Source: an uncultured Marinobacter sp. (GTDB taxonomy: Bacteria > Pseudomonadota > Gammaproteobacteria > Pseudomonadales > Oleiphilaceae). From it: a stretch of 64,000 nucleotides of DNA. This document shows, in pieces, positions 12,542 to 22,216 of this stretch. The stretch covers positions 6,570 through 70,569 of the forward strand of contig NZ_CAMPJO010000017.1 of the NCBI RefSeq assembly GCF_946886895.1. Reading direction: 5' to 3'. The stretch's first letter is position 1; each line of letters opens with the position of its first letter. A model generated the notes under the pieces. The model was not told where the DNA came from. It ran no database searches and worked only from the letters and a program-made list of their open reading frames with translations. A program made the translations under genes and the position numbers.

Positions 12542-14902
12542 ATGTTGGGGATGCCTAGCAGCCATCCGTTATTCCGGAAACGTTCGTCCTCCCGGCAATC
12601 CATCATGTGGATGCTGGGTTTGTTGTTGCTGGTGTTTGTCGCCGGCATGTTGCTGCTCTCCGGCCTCAACCTCAATTATTCCCGGGAGGCCCTGTCGGAA
12701 CTGCGCAGGCAGCAGATTGAAGAGGTTGTTGGTGCCGGGCTGGCCCGTATCAATGCCCGCCAGTCCGCGCTGGCCAGCTACACGGCAACGTTGGCCAATG
12801 TCGGTGAGAGTTTCCAGGCGTTGGCCAACGGCGAACGCTCGGGTGCCGGGCTGGAGCCCTTGCGGGCTCAGCTTGAGCAATCCCTGCAAGCCCACCTGCG
12901 GGATTTCGAAGGCGCCGCCGGCGCCGGCCTCTGGTTCGAACCCGGGGTCCTGGCCACCCCGGGTTCCAGCTACCTGCCGTATTTTGTCCTGAATAATGGC
13001 CAGACCCAGCGACTGGACAGCGAAAGCCGGTTTGCCCGATACCGGGACGCGCCCTGGTATACGCGCACCCTGAGCCCCGACTGGCGCCCGGAACCGGACA
13101 CAGCCGGGTCTGTGTACTGGTCACCGGTGTATTTCGACCTCAACACCAACCGGGCCATCCTGACCCTGGCCAGCCCCATGTTTGATCCCGGCGGCCGGCT
13201 GCTGGGCGTGGCCACGACTGCCTGGGGCGCCGATCAGGTGATCGAACTGGTGAGCCGGATCAACGTCACCGAACACAGTTTTGCCTTCCTGAATGATCGC
13301 AATAACCGGAACCTGTCCAGCCTTAGCCAGGGTGAGGACACGCGCCGTGAACAGGCGATTATCGATGCCATCCTGGCCCTGAATCTGGGCGCTACCCTGG
13401 CGACCGCGCCGACCGGTACCGACGCCCCACCGGAGGGACTGACCACCCGCCGCCTGACGATTGACGGCGACGCCTACGAGCTCTACTTCGCGGCCACGAC
13501 GGCCGGCATGGTGTATGGCGCGGGCGTGCCGATCAGTGAAATCAATGCGGTTTTGCTGCCCATGGAACGGACCAATCGCAACATACTGGCGGGCACCGTC
13601 GCGGCCATGCTGGTGCTCAGTCTGTATCTGCTGTTCCGGATTGCCCAGTTGATCCGGGAACTGCAGGCTTCCTACACCGACCAGATGACCGGCCTGCCGA
13701 ACCGGGCTCGTCTGCTGAGGGACTTGCAGGCCAGGGACCGGGCGTCTTTGCTGATCGTCAACCTCGACCGGTTCAAGGAGATCAACAGCCTGTTTGGCAG
13801 TGTCTGCGGTGACCAGGTATTGCTGGCGGTGACGGCGCGGCTCCGGAACCTGCCCCGGGAGATTGGCGAGGAAAGGCTGGAGGTGTATCGCCTGCCGGGT
13901 GATGAATTTGCCATTGTGGTGCCACAGCTGGCGCCGGAGGTGATCGAGGAACTTGCCCGGCGGGTCCGCCTGGCGGTAACCCGGGAGCAGATCTACTGGC
14001 AACAGCAACCGCTCACGGTGGATGTCAGTATCGGTATGGCCATCCGGGCCGGCCGGACGCCGGAAGAGGCCCCGGACCAACTGATCAGTCAGGCCAAGAT
14101 TGCAGTGTTACGGGCCCGGCAACAACTGCGCCATCACCGGCTGTACGATCCGGCGGTAGGGGTGGAGGAAAACTACGAAAACAACCTGCACTGGGCCAAT
14201 CGCCTGAAGGCGGCCATCGATCACGACTGGCTGGTGCCCTGGTTTCAGCCCATCCATGACAACCACCACAACCGGATCAGCAAATATGAGTGCCTGGTCA
14301 AAATGGTGGAGCCCGACGGTCGCGTCGCCAATGCCGGCGAATTCGTCGAGATCGCCAGTCGGCTGCGCCTGAACGGCAGGATTGCCCGGTTGATGATCGA
14401 AAAATGTTTTGCCAGCTTCCAGGACCGGGACGAGGCGTTTTCGATCAATCTGTCTTATGGCGACATTGCTGAGCCCGAGACACTGGCGTGTATTCTGGAG
14501 GCACTGGAACAGACTGGCATCGGTGACCGGGTTATTTTCGAGATTCTGGAATCTGACGGTATCGAGAATTACGCGGAGATCCGCTCCTTCATCGACCGGG
14601 TCAAGGTGTACGGTTGCCGCATCGCCATTGATGATTTTGGTACCGGCTACTCCAATTTTGCCCACCTGCTCAGCCTGGATGTGGACTTTATCAAGATTGA
14701 TGGCAGCCTGATCCGCCATCTGGATACCGACCGAACGGCCTATCTGGTGACCAGTGGCATTGTCCAGTTTGCCCGAAGCCTGGAGATCCAGACCGTCGCG
14801 GAATTTGTTCACAACGAGGCGGTGCAGCGGTGCGTCTGTGAGCTGGGCATTGATTTTTCCCAGGGTGAATACTTCAGCCTGGCAATGGCAGACCCGGATT
14901 GA
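12542..14902 (+). CDS. Membrane sensor with degenerate GGDEF and EAL domains
   Basis: 786-residue putative c-di-GMP signalling protein. TM1 is about 20-42, a periplasmic sensor region (about 43-345, Cache-like in length and layout) follows, and TM2 is about 350-372. The GGDEF-type domain starts at DQMTGLPNR, but the signature reads LPGDEF (near 451), one residue off GGDEF. The EAL-type domain has ECL instead of EAL in KYECLVK (near 581), yet keeps EILE, DDFGTGYSN (near 697), IKIDGSL and AEFV. I infer possible phosphodiesterase activity or GTP/c-di-GMP sensing rather than cyclase activity. A start at ATG 12551 is an alternative. Confidence 0.85.
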   Translation: MLGMPSSHPLFRKRSSSRQSIMWMLGLLLLVFVAGMLLLSGLNLNYSREALSELRRQQIEEVVGAGLARINARQSALASYTATLANVGESFQALANGERSGAGLEPLRAQLEQSLQAHLRDFEGAAGAGLWFEPGVLATPGSSYLPYFVLNNGQTQRLDSESRFARYRDAPWYTRTLSPDWRPEPDTAGSVYWSPVYFDLNTNRAILTLASPMFDPGGRLLGVATTAWGADQVIELVSRINVTEHSFAFLNDRNNRNLSSLSQGEDTRREQAIIDAILALNLGATLATAPTGTDAPPEGLTTRRLTIDGDAYELYFAATTAGMVYGAGVPISEINAVLLPMERTNRNILAGTVAAMLVLSLYLLFRIAQLIRELQASYTDQMTGLPNRARLLRDLQARDRASLLIVNLDRFKEINSLFGSVCGDQVLLAVTARLRNLPREIGEERLEVYRLPGDEFAIVVPQLAPEVIEELARRVRLAVTREQIYWQQQPLTVDVSIGMAIRAGRTPEEAPDQLISQAKIAVLRARQQLRHHRLYDPAVGVEENYENNLHWANRLKAAIDHDWLVPWFQPIHDNHHNRISKYECLVKMVEPDGRVANAGEFVEIASRLRLNGRIARLMIEKCFASFQDRDEAFSINLSYGDIAEPETLACILEALEQTGIGDRVIFEILESDGIENYAEIRSFIDRVKVYGCRIAIDDFGTGYSNFAHLLSLDVDFIKIDGSLIRHLDTDRTAYLVTSGIVQFARSLEIQTVAEFVHNEAVQRCVCELGIDFSQGEYFSLAMADPD

Positions 14903-14928
14903 GCGGTCCGGTCACCGGAATTCCAGGC

Positions 14929-14956
14929 AAAAAAATCCCGGGGCGAACCCCGGGAT
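14929..14956 (-). terminator. Terminator between convergent genes
   Basis: The hairpin ATCCCGGGG / CCCCGGGAT (14935-14956) is followed on the minus strand by a run of seven T. It terminates the acyl-CoA dehydrogenase transcript; on the plus strand it lacks a T run but could slow read-through from the GGDEF-EAL gene. Confidence 0.8.
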
Positions 14957-14974
14957 GGAAAGTCACCGGAAGGA

Positions 14975-16798
14975 CTAACCGGTGAAGGCCAGATCGTCGG
15001 CGGCCAGCCGCATCAGGTTTTTACTGGGGCTGAGCATGCTGGTGGCATGGGCCTGGGCCCGGGGCAGCAGGCGCTCGTAGTAGAATTCGGCGGTGGCCAG
15101 TTTGGCGTGGTAGAAACGGTCCGATTCGGTGCCGTCCCCGGCGGCCAGTTTCTCCGAGGCCACGGTGGCCTGGCGGGCCCACAGGTAGGCCATGGTCACG
15201 TAGCCGCTGTACATCAGGAAGTCGTAGGCGGCCGAGCTGACCACATCCCGGTCCTTGCGGGCCGCCAGCATCACCCGCACGGTCAGCAGGTTCCACTGGG
15301 CCGTCAGTTTCAGTAACTCCACGGCGAAGGGGCGAGTACGCTTGTCGGCCAGTTGCTTGCGGGCAAAATTGGCGATTCTCAGGGTGAAATCGCGCACCGC
15401 CCCGCCCTGGGTCATCAGCAGAACCTTGCGGCCAAGCAGGTCCAGCGCCTGGATGCCGGTGGTGCCCTCGTAAAGCGTTGCAATACGGGTGTCCCGGACA
15501 ATCTGCTCCATGCCATGCTCACGAATGTAACCATGGCCACCAAATACCTGAACCCCCAGATTGGCCGCTTCGTTGCCGAGTTCGGTCAGGAATCCCTTGA
15601 GAATGGGGGTCAGGAATCCCAGCTTGTCGTCGTATTTTGCGGCCTTCGCTTCATCCCCCGTGGCATAGCCCTCCACCATGTGATCGGCCAGGCGTGCGGC
15701 GTAATACAGCATCGCCCGGCCACCTTCGGCAATGGCTTTCTGGGTCAGCAGCATCCGGCGCACATCGGCGTGATGAATCAGGCTGTCCGCCACCTGATCG
15801 GGCTCCTTTTTTCCGGACAGCGCGCGCATGGAACGCCGCTCCCGGGCATAGGCCAGGGCCCACTGGTACGACAGCTCCGCCGGGCCAACGCCCTGGATGG
15901 CGGTTCCGATACGGGCGGTGTTCATGAAGGTGAACATGCACTCCAGACCCTCGTTCGCCGGCCCGATCAGATACCCGGTGGCGCCGTCGAAATTCATCAC
16001 GCAGGTGGCCGATGCCTTGATCCCCATTTTCTTTTCCAGGCTGCCGCAGACCACGGCGTTGCGTTCGCCGAGGTTGCCAGCGCCATCGGGCAGGAATTTC
16101 GGCACAATGAACAGGCTGATGCCCCGGGTGCCCGGGGGCGCTTCCGGCAAACGCGCAAGAACGATATGCACGATGTTTTCGGTCAGGTCGTGGTCGCCGG
16201 AAGAGATGAAGATCTTGGTGCCCGTGAGGGCGTAGCCGCCGTCGCCCCGGGGTTCGGCCCTGGTCTTTACCTGCCCCAGATCGGTGCCGCACTGGGGCTC
16301 GGTCAGGCACATGGTGCCCCCCCACCGGCCTTCCGTGAGCGGCGTGAGGTAGGTCTGCTTCTGGGACTCGGTGCCGTGCAGGAAAATGGTATTCATGGCG
16401 CCCATGGACAGGCCCGGATACATCGAAAACGGCCAGTTGGCGGTGCCCATCATTTCCTGTTTCAGCAGGCCCATGGAGGCGGGCAGACCCTGGCCGCCAA
16501 ATTCTTCCGGAGCGGAGAGGCCCTGCCAGCCGCCTTGAGCGTATTGCTGGTAGGCCTCTTTGTACCCACTGGGCGTGGACACCACGCCGTCCTTCAGGGT
16601 ACAGCCTTCCTCATCGCCGGACTGATAGAGCGGGCCCAGTACCTGTTCGCAGAATCTGCCGCATTCGGTGAGAATGGCGTCCACGACGTCGGGTGTGGCG
16701 TTTTCGCCACTGGCCAGGGTTTCGTAGTGCCCCGGGTAATCGAATACTTCGTTGAGCAGGAATTTCATATCGCGCAGGGGCGCTTTGTAACTGGGCAT
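14975..16798 (-). CDS. Large acyl-CoA dehydrogenase (about 600-residue FadE/DmdC-like type)
   Basis: Flavoenzyme family that oxidises acyl-CoA to the 2,3-enoyl-CoA. ATG 16798 (MPSYKAPLRDMKFLLNEVF) has GAGG 7 nt upstream and gives 607 residues; the frame is open further upstream without family sequence. Seen: N-terminal helical domain, the FAD/substrate loop GGTMCLTEPQCGTDLG near 160, LTGTKIFIS near 190, and the active-site loop ATLYEGTTGIQALDLLG near 435 with the catalytic Glu. A C-terminal extension of about 150 residues is typical of the long family that includes DmdC and fatty-acyl dehydrogenases. Chain-length specificity cannot be read. Confidence 0.88.
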   Translation of the reverse strand: MPSYKAPLRDMKFLLNEVFDYPGHYETLASGENATPDVVDAILTECGRFCEQVLGPLYQSGDEEGCTLKDGVVSTPSGYKEAYQQYAQGGWQGLSAPEEFGGQGLPASMGLLKQEMMGTANWPFSMYPGLSMGAMNTIFLHGTESQKQTYLTPLTEGRWGGTMCLTEPQCGTDLGQVKTRAEPRGDGGYALTGTKIFISSGDHDLTENIVHIVLARLPEAPPGTRGISLFIVPKFLPDGAGNLGERNAVVCGSLEKKMGIKASATCVMNFDGATGYLIGPANEGLECMFTFMNTARIGTAIQGVGPAELSYQWALAYARERRSMRALSGKKEPDQVADSLIHHADVRRMLLTQKAIAEGGRAMLYYAARLADHMVEGYATGDEAKAAKYDDKLGFLTPILKGFLTELGNEAANLGVQVFGGHGYIREHGMEQIVRDTRIATLYEGTTGIQALDLLGRKVLLMTQGGAVRDFTLRIANFARKQLADKRTRPFAVELLKLTAQWNLLTVRVMLAARKDRDVVSSAAYDFLMYSGYVTMAYLWARQATVASEKLAAGDGTESDRFYHAKLATAEFYYERLLPRAQAHATSMLSPSKNLMRLAADDLAFTG

Positions 16799-17060
16799 GG
16801 GAATACCTCGCCGGTCATGGTCAGTCTTGCCCGGAGCCGATGTGTGCTCCATTGCCTGATGTTTTACGGCATTGTTTCGGGGGTTCCATTGACGAAAAGC
16901 ACCGGTCCCACTGTCAGATTGGACAATTGGCCGAAATGACGAAATCGGCTCCGGGGGTACAAGCGCTGATCGAACCCGCCTGCACCGGCGTATCTGTGTG
17001 ATTGAGCTGTCTGTAAACTCACCCGGCACGAGTGTAAAAATCATGCAAAGCCCCGTTTTA

Positions 17061-17603
17061 ATGAAACCGCAAGCCCACCCGACCCTTATACTCTGGGTAT
17101 TGGCCAGCCTGCTGATGCTGGCAGGCTGTGCCAGCCCCTCCCTGGAAGACTACCGCAACCGGCAGCCGGTTCTGGTTCCGGATCAGTTCTTTACCGGCGA
17201 ACTTTCGGCCCGTGGTGTGGTCAAGGATTTCTCCGGCGAAGTGATTCGTACGTTTGATGCGGACATTTCCGCGTCCTGGACCGATGAAGGCGTGGGCACC
17301 CTGGACGAGGTATTCCGTTTCGACGATGGCGAGGTCCAGACCCGCACCTGGACCCTGACCCCGGTGGCCGAGGGTTACCGTGCCGAAGCGGGTGATGTGG
17401 TGGAGCCTGGCCTGATGCAGTGGCAGGGCAATGCCATTCATATGAACTATGTTTTGCGGGTGCCCTATGGCGACGGCACACTGGATGTCCGGATGGACGA
17501 CTGGATGTATCTGGTCACACCAGACACCCTGATCAACGAGACCACGATGAGCAAGTGGGGCATCGATGTGGGCGAAATCGTGTTGGTCATACAGAAGAAA
17601 TGA
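17061..17603 (+). CDS. DUF3833-like lipoprotein
   Basis: 180 residues from ATG 17061 (MKPQAHPTLILWVLASLLMLAGC), a lipoprotein signal with lipobox LAGC; ATG 17043 six codons upstream is an alternative. The body (LEDYRNRQPVLVPDQFFTGE, RTFDADISASWTDEGVGTLDE, YGDGTLDVRMDDWMYLV) is of the DUF3833 type, predicted beta-rich and lipocalin-like. The function is unknown. It lies 46 bp before the efflux adaptor gene on the same strand. Confidence 0.75.
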   Translation: MKPQAHPTLILWVLASLLMLAGCASPSLEDYRNRQPVLVPDQFFTGELSARGVVKDFSGEVIRTFDADISASWTDEGVGTLDEVFRFDDGEVQTRTWTLTPVAEGYRAEAGDVVEPGLMQWQGNAIHMNYVLRVPYGDGTLDVRMDDWMYLVTPDTLINETTMSKWGIDVGEIVLVIQKK

Positions 17604-17649
17604 TCTTTCGATAATTAAAACAAACGATTCAGCAGAGCCGGGTATTCTT

Positions 17650-18744
17650 ATGTGGAAGCAGTGGTTGGTGGCGTTGATCCTGGTGGTTTCGGGCGTAGCC
17701 GGTGCCGTGGCGTTCCGGACATTGGGCACGGACACGGTGGCGCAGAACACCGGAGAACGACCGGCCAGCGTGGTCAACACGGTTCTGCCCGAACGGGACA
17801 CCGTTCGTGACGTGGTCAAGGCGGTGGGCAGCCTCAGGGCGCTCAATGCGGTGGAGCTGACCACCGAGGTAAGCGGACGGGTGATCGAACTCAACCTGGA
17901 AACCGGCGAGCGGGTCGAGAAGGGCCAGTTGTTGCTGCGCCTGGATGACCGCCAGGCACGGGCCGATCTGGCGATCATCGAGGCCCAGTTGGCCGATGCC
18001 CGCCGGCAATACGAGCGCGCCCGGCAGCTGCGCTCCAACAACAGCATCTCGCAGTCCCAGGTCGACGAACTTCGCACCGCCGTGGACGTGGCCGAGGCCC
18101 AACGCGAGTCTGCACGAGTACGGCTGGAAAACCATCGTATCAAAGCGCCCTTTGCCGGCGTGGTGGGGCTCAGTGACATCAGTGTCGGCGCCTATCTGAC
18201 TTCGGGCACCAGTGTCACCACCCTCGACAGCACCGACCAGATGGAACTGAATTTTGCCGTTCCCGAGCGCTTCCTGGGCGAGGTTGCGCTGGCGCAGCCG
18301 GTCAATGGTCAGTCTCCCGCCTACCCCGACCAGACCTTCGGCGGCAAACTGGCGGAGCTGGGTACCCGCATCAATGAGCTGAGCCGTACTCTGCCGGTGC
18401 GCGCATTGATCGACAATCCCGAAGGCAAGCTGCGGCCGGGTCAATTCATGTCCGCGACGCTGACCCTGCGGGAGCGGGAGGCTCTGGTAATCCCCGAACA
18501 GGCAGTGATGATCCGGGGTGATGAACAGTATGTGTTCGTGGCCGAGGACGGTATCGCCCGCCGGGCATCGGTCACCCTGGGCTCGCGGATGCCGGGGCGA
18601 GTCGAGGTGGTTGATGGCCTGACCATGGAGGACCGGGTGATTGTCACCGGGCAGGACCGGCTCAGCAGTGGTGACCGGATTAGCGTAAAGGACGGGGAAA
18701 ACGTCATACCCGACAACCGCTTTGCCAAGTCCATGGAGTCCTGA
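17650..18744 (+). CDS. RND efflux periplasmic adaptor (membrane fusion protein)
   Basis: Links an inner-membrane RND pump to an outer-membrane channel. ATG 17650 gives 364 residues: a membrane anchor (about 5-22), a lipoyl half-motif VSGRVIELNLETGERVEKGQLLLRLDD (described here by its start and end residues V75 and D101), an alpha hairpin (about 105-160), IKAPFAGVVGLSDISVGAYL (second lipoyl half) and a beta-barrel with PGQFMSATLTL. It is 3 bp upstream of the pump gene; no outer-membrane factor is in the window, so a TolC-like partner must be elsewhere. Confidence 0.93.
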   Translation: MWKQWLVALILVVSGVAGAVAFRTLGTDTVAQNTGERPASVVNTVLPERDTVRDVVKAVGSLRALNAVELTTEVSGRVIELNLETGERVEKGQLLLRLDDRQARADLAIIEAQLADARRQYERARQLRSNNSISQSQVDELRTAVDVAEAQRESARVRLENHRIKAPFAGVVGLSDISVGAYLTSGTSVTTLDSTDQMELNFAVPERFLGEVALAQPVNGQSPAYPDQTFGGKLAELGTRINELSRTLPVRALIDNPEGKLRPGQFMSATLTLREREALVIPEQAVMIRGDEQYVFVAEDGIARRASVTLGSRMPGRVEVVDGLTMEDRVIVTGQDRLSSGDRISVKDGENVIPDNRFAKSMES

Positions 18745-18747
18745 TCC

Positions 18748-21700
18748 GTGATCCTGTCCGATGTCTCCATCAAGCGTCCGGTCTTTGCCACGGTCCTCAG
18801 CCTGCTGATTGTAGTGTTCGGCCTTGCGGCCCTGTTGGGCCTGCCAGTGCGGGAATACCCCGATATCGATCCGCCGGTGGTGTCCATCTCCACCGATTAC
18901 ACCGGCGCCGCCGCTGAGGTGGTGGATACCCAGATCACCCAGGTGGTCGAGGGTGCGATCAGTGGCATTGAAGGCATCCGTTCCATCGAGTCGTCCACCG
19001 AGCAGGGCGAATCCCGCACCAGCATCGAATTTTCCATCTCCCGGGATGTCGACATTGCCGCCAACGATGTCCGTGACGCGGTGTCCCGGATTGCCGATGA
19101 ACTGCCGGAAGAAGCAGAGGCTCCGGTCGTGCAGAAGGCCAACTCCGACGCCCGTCCGATGATGTGGATCACCCTGCGCAGCGATGTCTGGGACAGCGCC
19201 GAACTCAGTGATTTTGCCGAACGGGTGCTGGCCGACCGGCTGTCGGTACTGGACGGTGTCGCGGATGTCCGCATTGGCGGTGAGCGCCGTTATGCCATCC
19301 GGGTCTGGCTGGATCGCGAGCGGCTGGCAGCCCGGGATATCACCGTGGCCGAGGTGGAACGGTCGCTGCGGGCCAACAACGTGGAACTGCCGGCGGGTTC
19401 TGTGGATTCCTCCACCCGTAATTTTACCGTTCAGATGGATGGCCGGCTCACCAACGTGGAGCAGTTCCGCGACCTGGTGATCCGCCGGGACGGTAACGAC
19501 CTGCTGCGGCTGGGCGAGGTGGCCAATGTTCAGATGGGCGTGGAGTCCGACGTCAGCCGGCTACGGGCCAACGGTCAGACCGCTATCGGCATGGGCGTGA
19601 TTCGCCAGTCCAAGGCCAACACCGTGGCGGTGTCTGACGCGGTTCGCGCGGAGTTGGTGAAGATCCGGCAAACCCTGCCGCCGGAAGTCACCATTGCCGA
19701 GAGCTACGACGAATCCATCTTCATCCGCGCCTCCATCAAGGAGGTCATCATCACCCTGGCCATCGCGGTATCCCTGGTCATTCTGGTGATCTTTCTGTTC
19801 CTGCGTTCCTGGCGGGCCACGCTGATTCCGGCGGTCACCATTCCGGTGGCGGTCATTGGCGCCTTTATTGGTCTGGGCTTCCTCGGCTTTTCAATTAACG
19901 TACTGACCCTGCTGGCGGTGATTCTGGCGATCGGTCTGGTGGTGGACGATGCCATTGTCATGCTGGAGAACATCCAGCGCCGGATCGACGAAGGCGAGCC
20001 GCCCCTGCTGGCCTCCTACCGGGGGGCCAAACAGGTGGCGTTTGCGGTTATTGCCACCACCCTCACCCTGGTGGCGGTGTTTGTGCCGATCTCGTTCATG
20101 GGTGGCAACATCGGCCGACTGTTTGCCGAGTTCGGTTTTACCCTGGCAGCGGCGGTGGTGGTGTCCAGCCTGGTGGCCCTGACCCTGACGCCGATGTTGT
20201 GTTCCAAGTGGCTGAGGCACAGCCCAGAATCCGCCGAAGGTCATCGCCTGTGGGCCGCCAGTGAAAAGGTCCTCAATGGTCTGACCCATGGCTACAAGCG
20301 CCTGCTGCGCTTTTCCCTCAATCAGCCCGGCCTGCTGCTGGGCCTGGGCATCGTGGGTCTGATTGTCGCCGTGGTGATTTTTCCGCGCCTGCCCCAGGAA
20401 CTGGCCCCGACTGAAGACCGGGGCGTGATCATTATGCCCGCCAGCGCGCCCCGGGGGTCCACCGTTGAGTATACGGATCATTACGTGCGCAAGGCCGAGC
20501 AGACATTGCTGCCCTACCTGGAAGATGGCGTGGCCGACCGGCTGCTCTCCATCGTCGGGTTCCGGGGGGAAGAGGACAACGCTTTCATGATCATGGGCCT
20601 GGTGCCCTGGGAAGAGCGCTCGGTGAAGCAGCAGGCGATTACCAGTGAGCTGCGGGGCAAACTGAGCCAGATCTCAGGCATCCGGACCGTCGCGGTGAAC
20701 CCGCCTGGTCTGGGCCAGCGTGGCTTCAGCCAGCCGGTGGAGTTCGTGGTGGCCGGGCCGGACTATGAATCGGTTCAGGCCTGGAGCCAGGAAATTGTCG
20801 AACGGGCGAAGGCAAACCCCAACCTGCTCAACCTGGAGACCGATTTTGAACTGACCCGGCCGGAGTTGCGGGTGTCCATTGATCGGGAGCGGGCCGCCGA
20901 CCTGGACATCACCATTGAGGATGTCGGCCTGACGCTGCAGACCATGCTGGCGTCCCGCCAGGTCACCACGTATCTTGACCGGGGCCGGGAATACGATGTC
21001 ATCGTCCAGGCGGCGGACATCGACCGGGCAACGCCATCGGATCTGGGCCAGATCTTTCTGCGACCCCGGGAGGGTGGCACCCTGATTCCGTTGCAGTCCC
21101 TGGTGTCGGTGGAGGAAATCGGGGCCAACCCCGATCTGCGCCGCATTGACCGTCTGCCGGCGGTGGTGATCAGTGCCTCCCTGGCCGATGGCTATGATCT
21201 GGGGTCTGCGCTCACGTACCTGAACAACCTGGCGGTGGATAATCTGCCGCCGGAGGCACGGGTGAGCTACAAGGGCCTGTCCCGGGAATTTCAGGAATCC
21301 TCAGCCGCCATCTACATCACCTTTGGCTTGGCCTTCGTGATTGTGTTCCTGGTGCTGGCGGCCCAGTTCGAAAGCTGGATTCATCCGCTGATCATCATGC
21401 TGTCGGTGCCACTGGCGGTGACCGGTGCCCTGCTGGCGCTCTGGTGGTCGGGCATCAGCCTCAACATCTACAGCCAGATCGGGATCATCATGTTGCTGGG
21501 GCTGATGGCCAAGAACGGCATATTGATCGTGGAGTTCGCCAACCAGCTCCGGGACAAGGGCTATGAGGTGAAGGAGGCCATTCTGGAAGGTGCCAGTCTG
21601 CGATTCCGGCCGGTGTTGATGACCACCATTTCCACGGTGTTCGGCGCGGTTCCCCTGGTGATCGCCACCGGTGCCGGTGCCGAGAGCCGGGCGGCCATCG

Positions 21701-21864
21701 GTATGGTGATTCTGGGTGGCCTGATCTTCGCCACCACCCTGACCCTGTTTATTATTCCCGTGCTTTACAACCTGTTGGCACGGTTCGCCAAGTCCGCCAA
21801 TGCGGTGGAGCGAGAGCTTGAGCACCTGGCCGCCGAAACCGGGGCGCATTCTGTGGATAATTAG
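18748..21864 (+). CDS. RND multidrug efflux permease (HAE1 family)
   Basis: 1038-residue proton-driven exporter that starts at GTG 18748. Seen: TM1 (about 12-30), the first periplasmic loop, TM4 proton-relay GLVVDDAIVMLENI with two Asp (about 393-406), the second loop, and TM10 GLMAKNGILIVEFAN containing the conserved Lys (about 915-930). The length and duplicated layout are canonical. The substrate is unknown. The TGTGGATAATTAG at its 3' end overlaps a perfect DnaA box. It forms an operon with the adaptor upstream. Confidence 0.94.
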   Translation: MILSDVSIKRPVFATVLSLLIVVFGLAALLGLPVREYPDIDPPVVSISTDYTGAAAEVVDTQITQVVEGAISGIEGIRSIESSTEQGESRTSIEFSISRDVDIAANDVRDAVSRIADELPEEAEAPVVQKANSDARPMMWITLRSDVWDSAELSDFAERVLADRLSVLDGVADVRIGGERRYAIRVWLDRERLAARDITVAEVERSLRANNVELPAGSVDSSTRNFTVQMDGRLTNVEQFRDLVIRRDGNDLLRLGEVANVQMGVESDVSRLRANGQTAIGMGVIRQSKANTVAVSDAVRAELVKIRQTLPPEVTIAESYDESIFIRASIKEVIITLAIAVSLVILVIFLFLRSWRATLIPAVTIPVAVIGAFIGLGFLGFSINVLTLLAVILAIGLVVDDAIVMLENIQRRIDEGEPPLLASYRGAKQVAFAVIATTLTLVAVFVPISFMGGNIGRLFAEFGFTLAAAVVVSSLVALTLTPMLCSKWLRHSPESAEGHRLWAASEKVLNGLTHGYKRLLRFSLNQPGLLLGLGIVGLIVAVVIFPRLPQELAPTEDRGVIIMPASAPRGSTVEYTDHYVRKAEQTLLPYLEDGVADRLLSIVGFRGEEDNAFMIMGLVPWEERSVKQQAITSELRGKLSQISGIRTVAVNPPGLGQRGFSQPVEFVVAGPDYESVQAWSQEIVERAKANPNLLNLETDFELTRPELRVSIDRERAADLDITIEDVGLTLQTMLASRQVTTYLDRGREYDVIVQAADIDRATPSDLGQIFLRPREGGTLIPLQSLVSVEEIGANPDLRRIDRLPAVVISASLADGYDLGSALTYLNNLAVDNLPPEARVSYKGLSREFQESSAAIYITFGLAFVIVFLVLAAQFESWIHPLIIMLSVPLAVTGALLALWWSGISLNIYSQIGIIMLLGLMAKNGILIVEFANQLRDKGYEVKEAILEGASLRFRPVLMTTISTVFGAVPLVIATGAGAESRAAIGMVILGGLIFATTLTLFIIPVLYNLLARFAKSANAVERELEHLAAETGAHSVDN

Positions 21865-22216
21865 TGGGACAACCTTCGGAAAGGTTCTGGATTACTTACA
21901 GATAAATCATTTAAAACAACAGGTTAATGCATTATTTGAGGTGGTTAACAAGTAGCCTTGCATGTGGATAACTTTCTTGAAAACTTTTCTGAGAAGAGTG
22001 ATCCAAGCCCATGAAATGCTATAAATTTCGGTTTTCCACTATCCTCTGCAAGGCGGCCATGGCGGCCGTCTGCCCCTCCTGACCACTGGCTGGCTTTCGC
22101 TGGCGGTGGTCGCTGGTTAAAATTTGCACATTCCGACTGCAATTTTCCGGGTGAGGCGTTATACTCGCCGCCCTGTTTTTATACCTTATTTTTTAGCCCG
22201 ATTTCCGAGGTGAGCT
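21852..22216. other. DnaA-box-containing gap upstream of mnmG
   Basis: A 352-bp non-coding stretch plus the RND gene stop. Two perfect DnaA boxes on the minus strand (TGTGGATAA at 21852-21860 and 21963-21971) flank an AT-rich stretch (GATAAATCATTTAAAACAAC). Further on are GGCGGCCATGGCGGCC (palindromic), the -10-like TTATACT at about 22159-22165, and the mnmG Shine-Dalgarno GAGGTGAG. No gene is visible. In E. coli, oriC lies next to mnmG (gidA), so this may be a relic or auxiliary DnaA-binding locus. Confidence 0.6.

Noticed and set aside
16799..17044. Upstream extension of the acyl-CoA dehydrogenase to 689 residues
   Set aside because: ATG 16798 has a good ribosome binding site and family-like N-terminus; the extension is basic and low in hydrophobic pattern, and overlaps the divergent promoter region.
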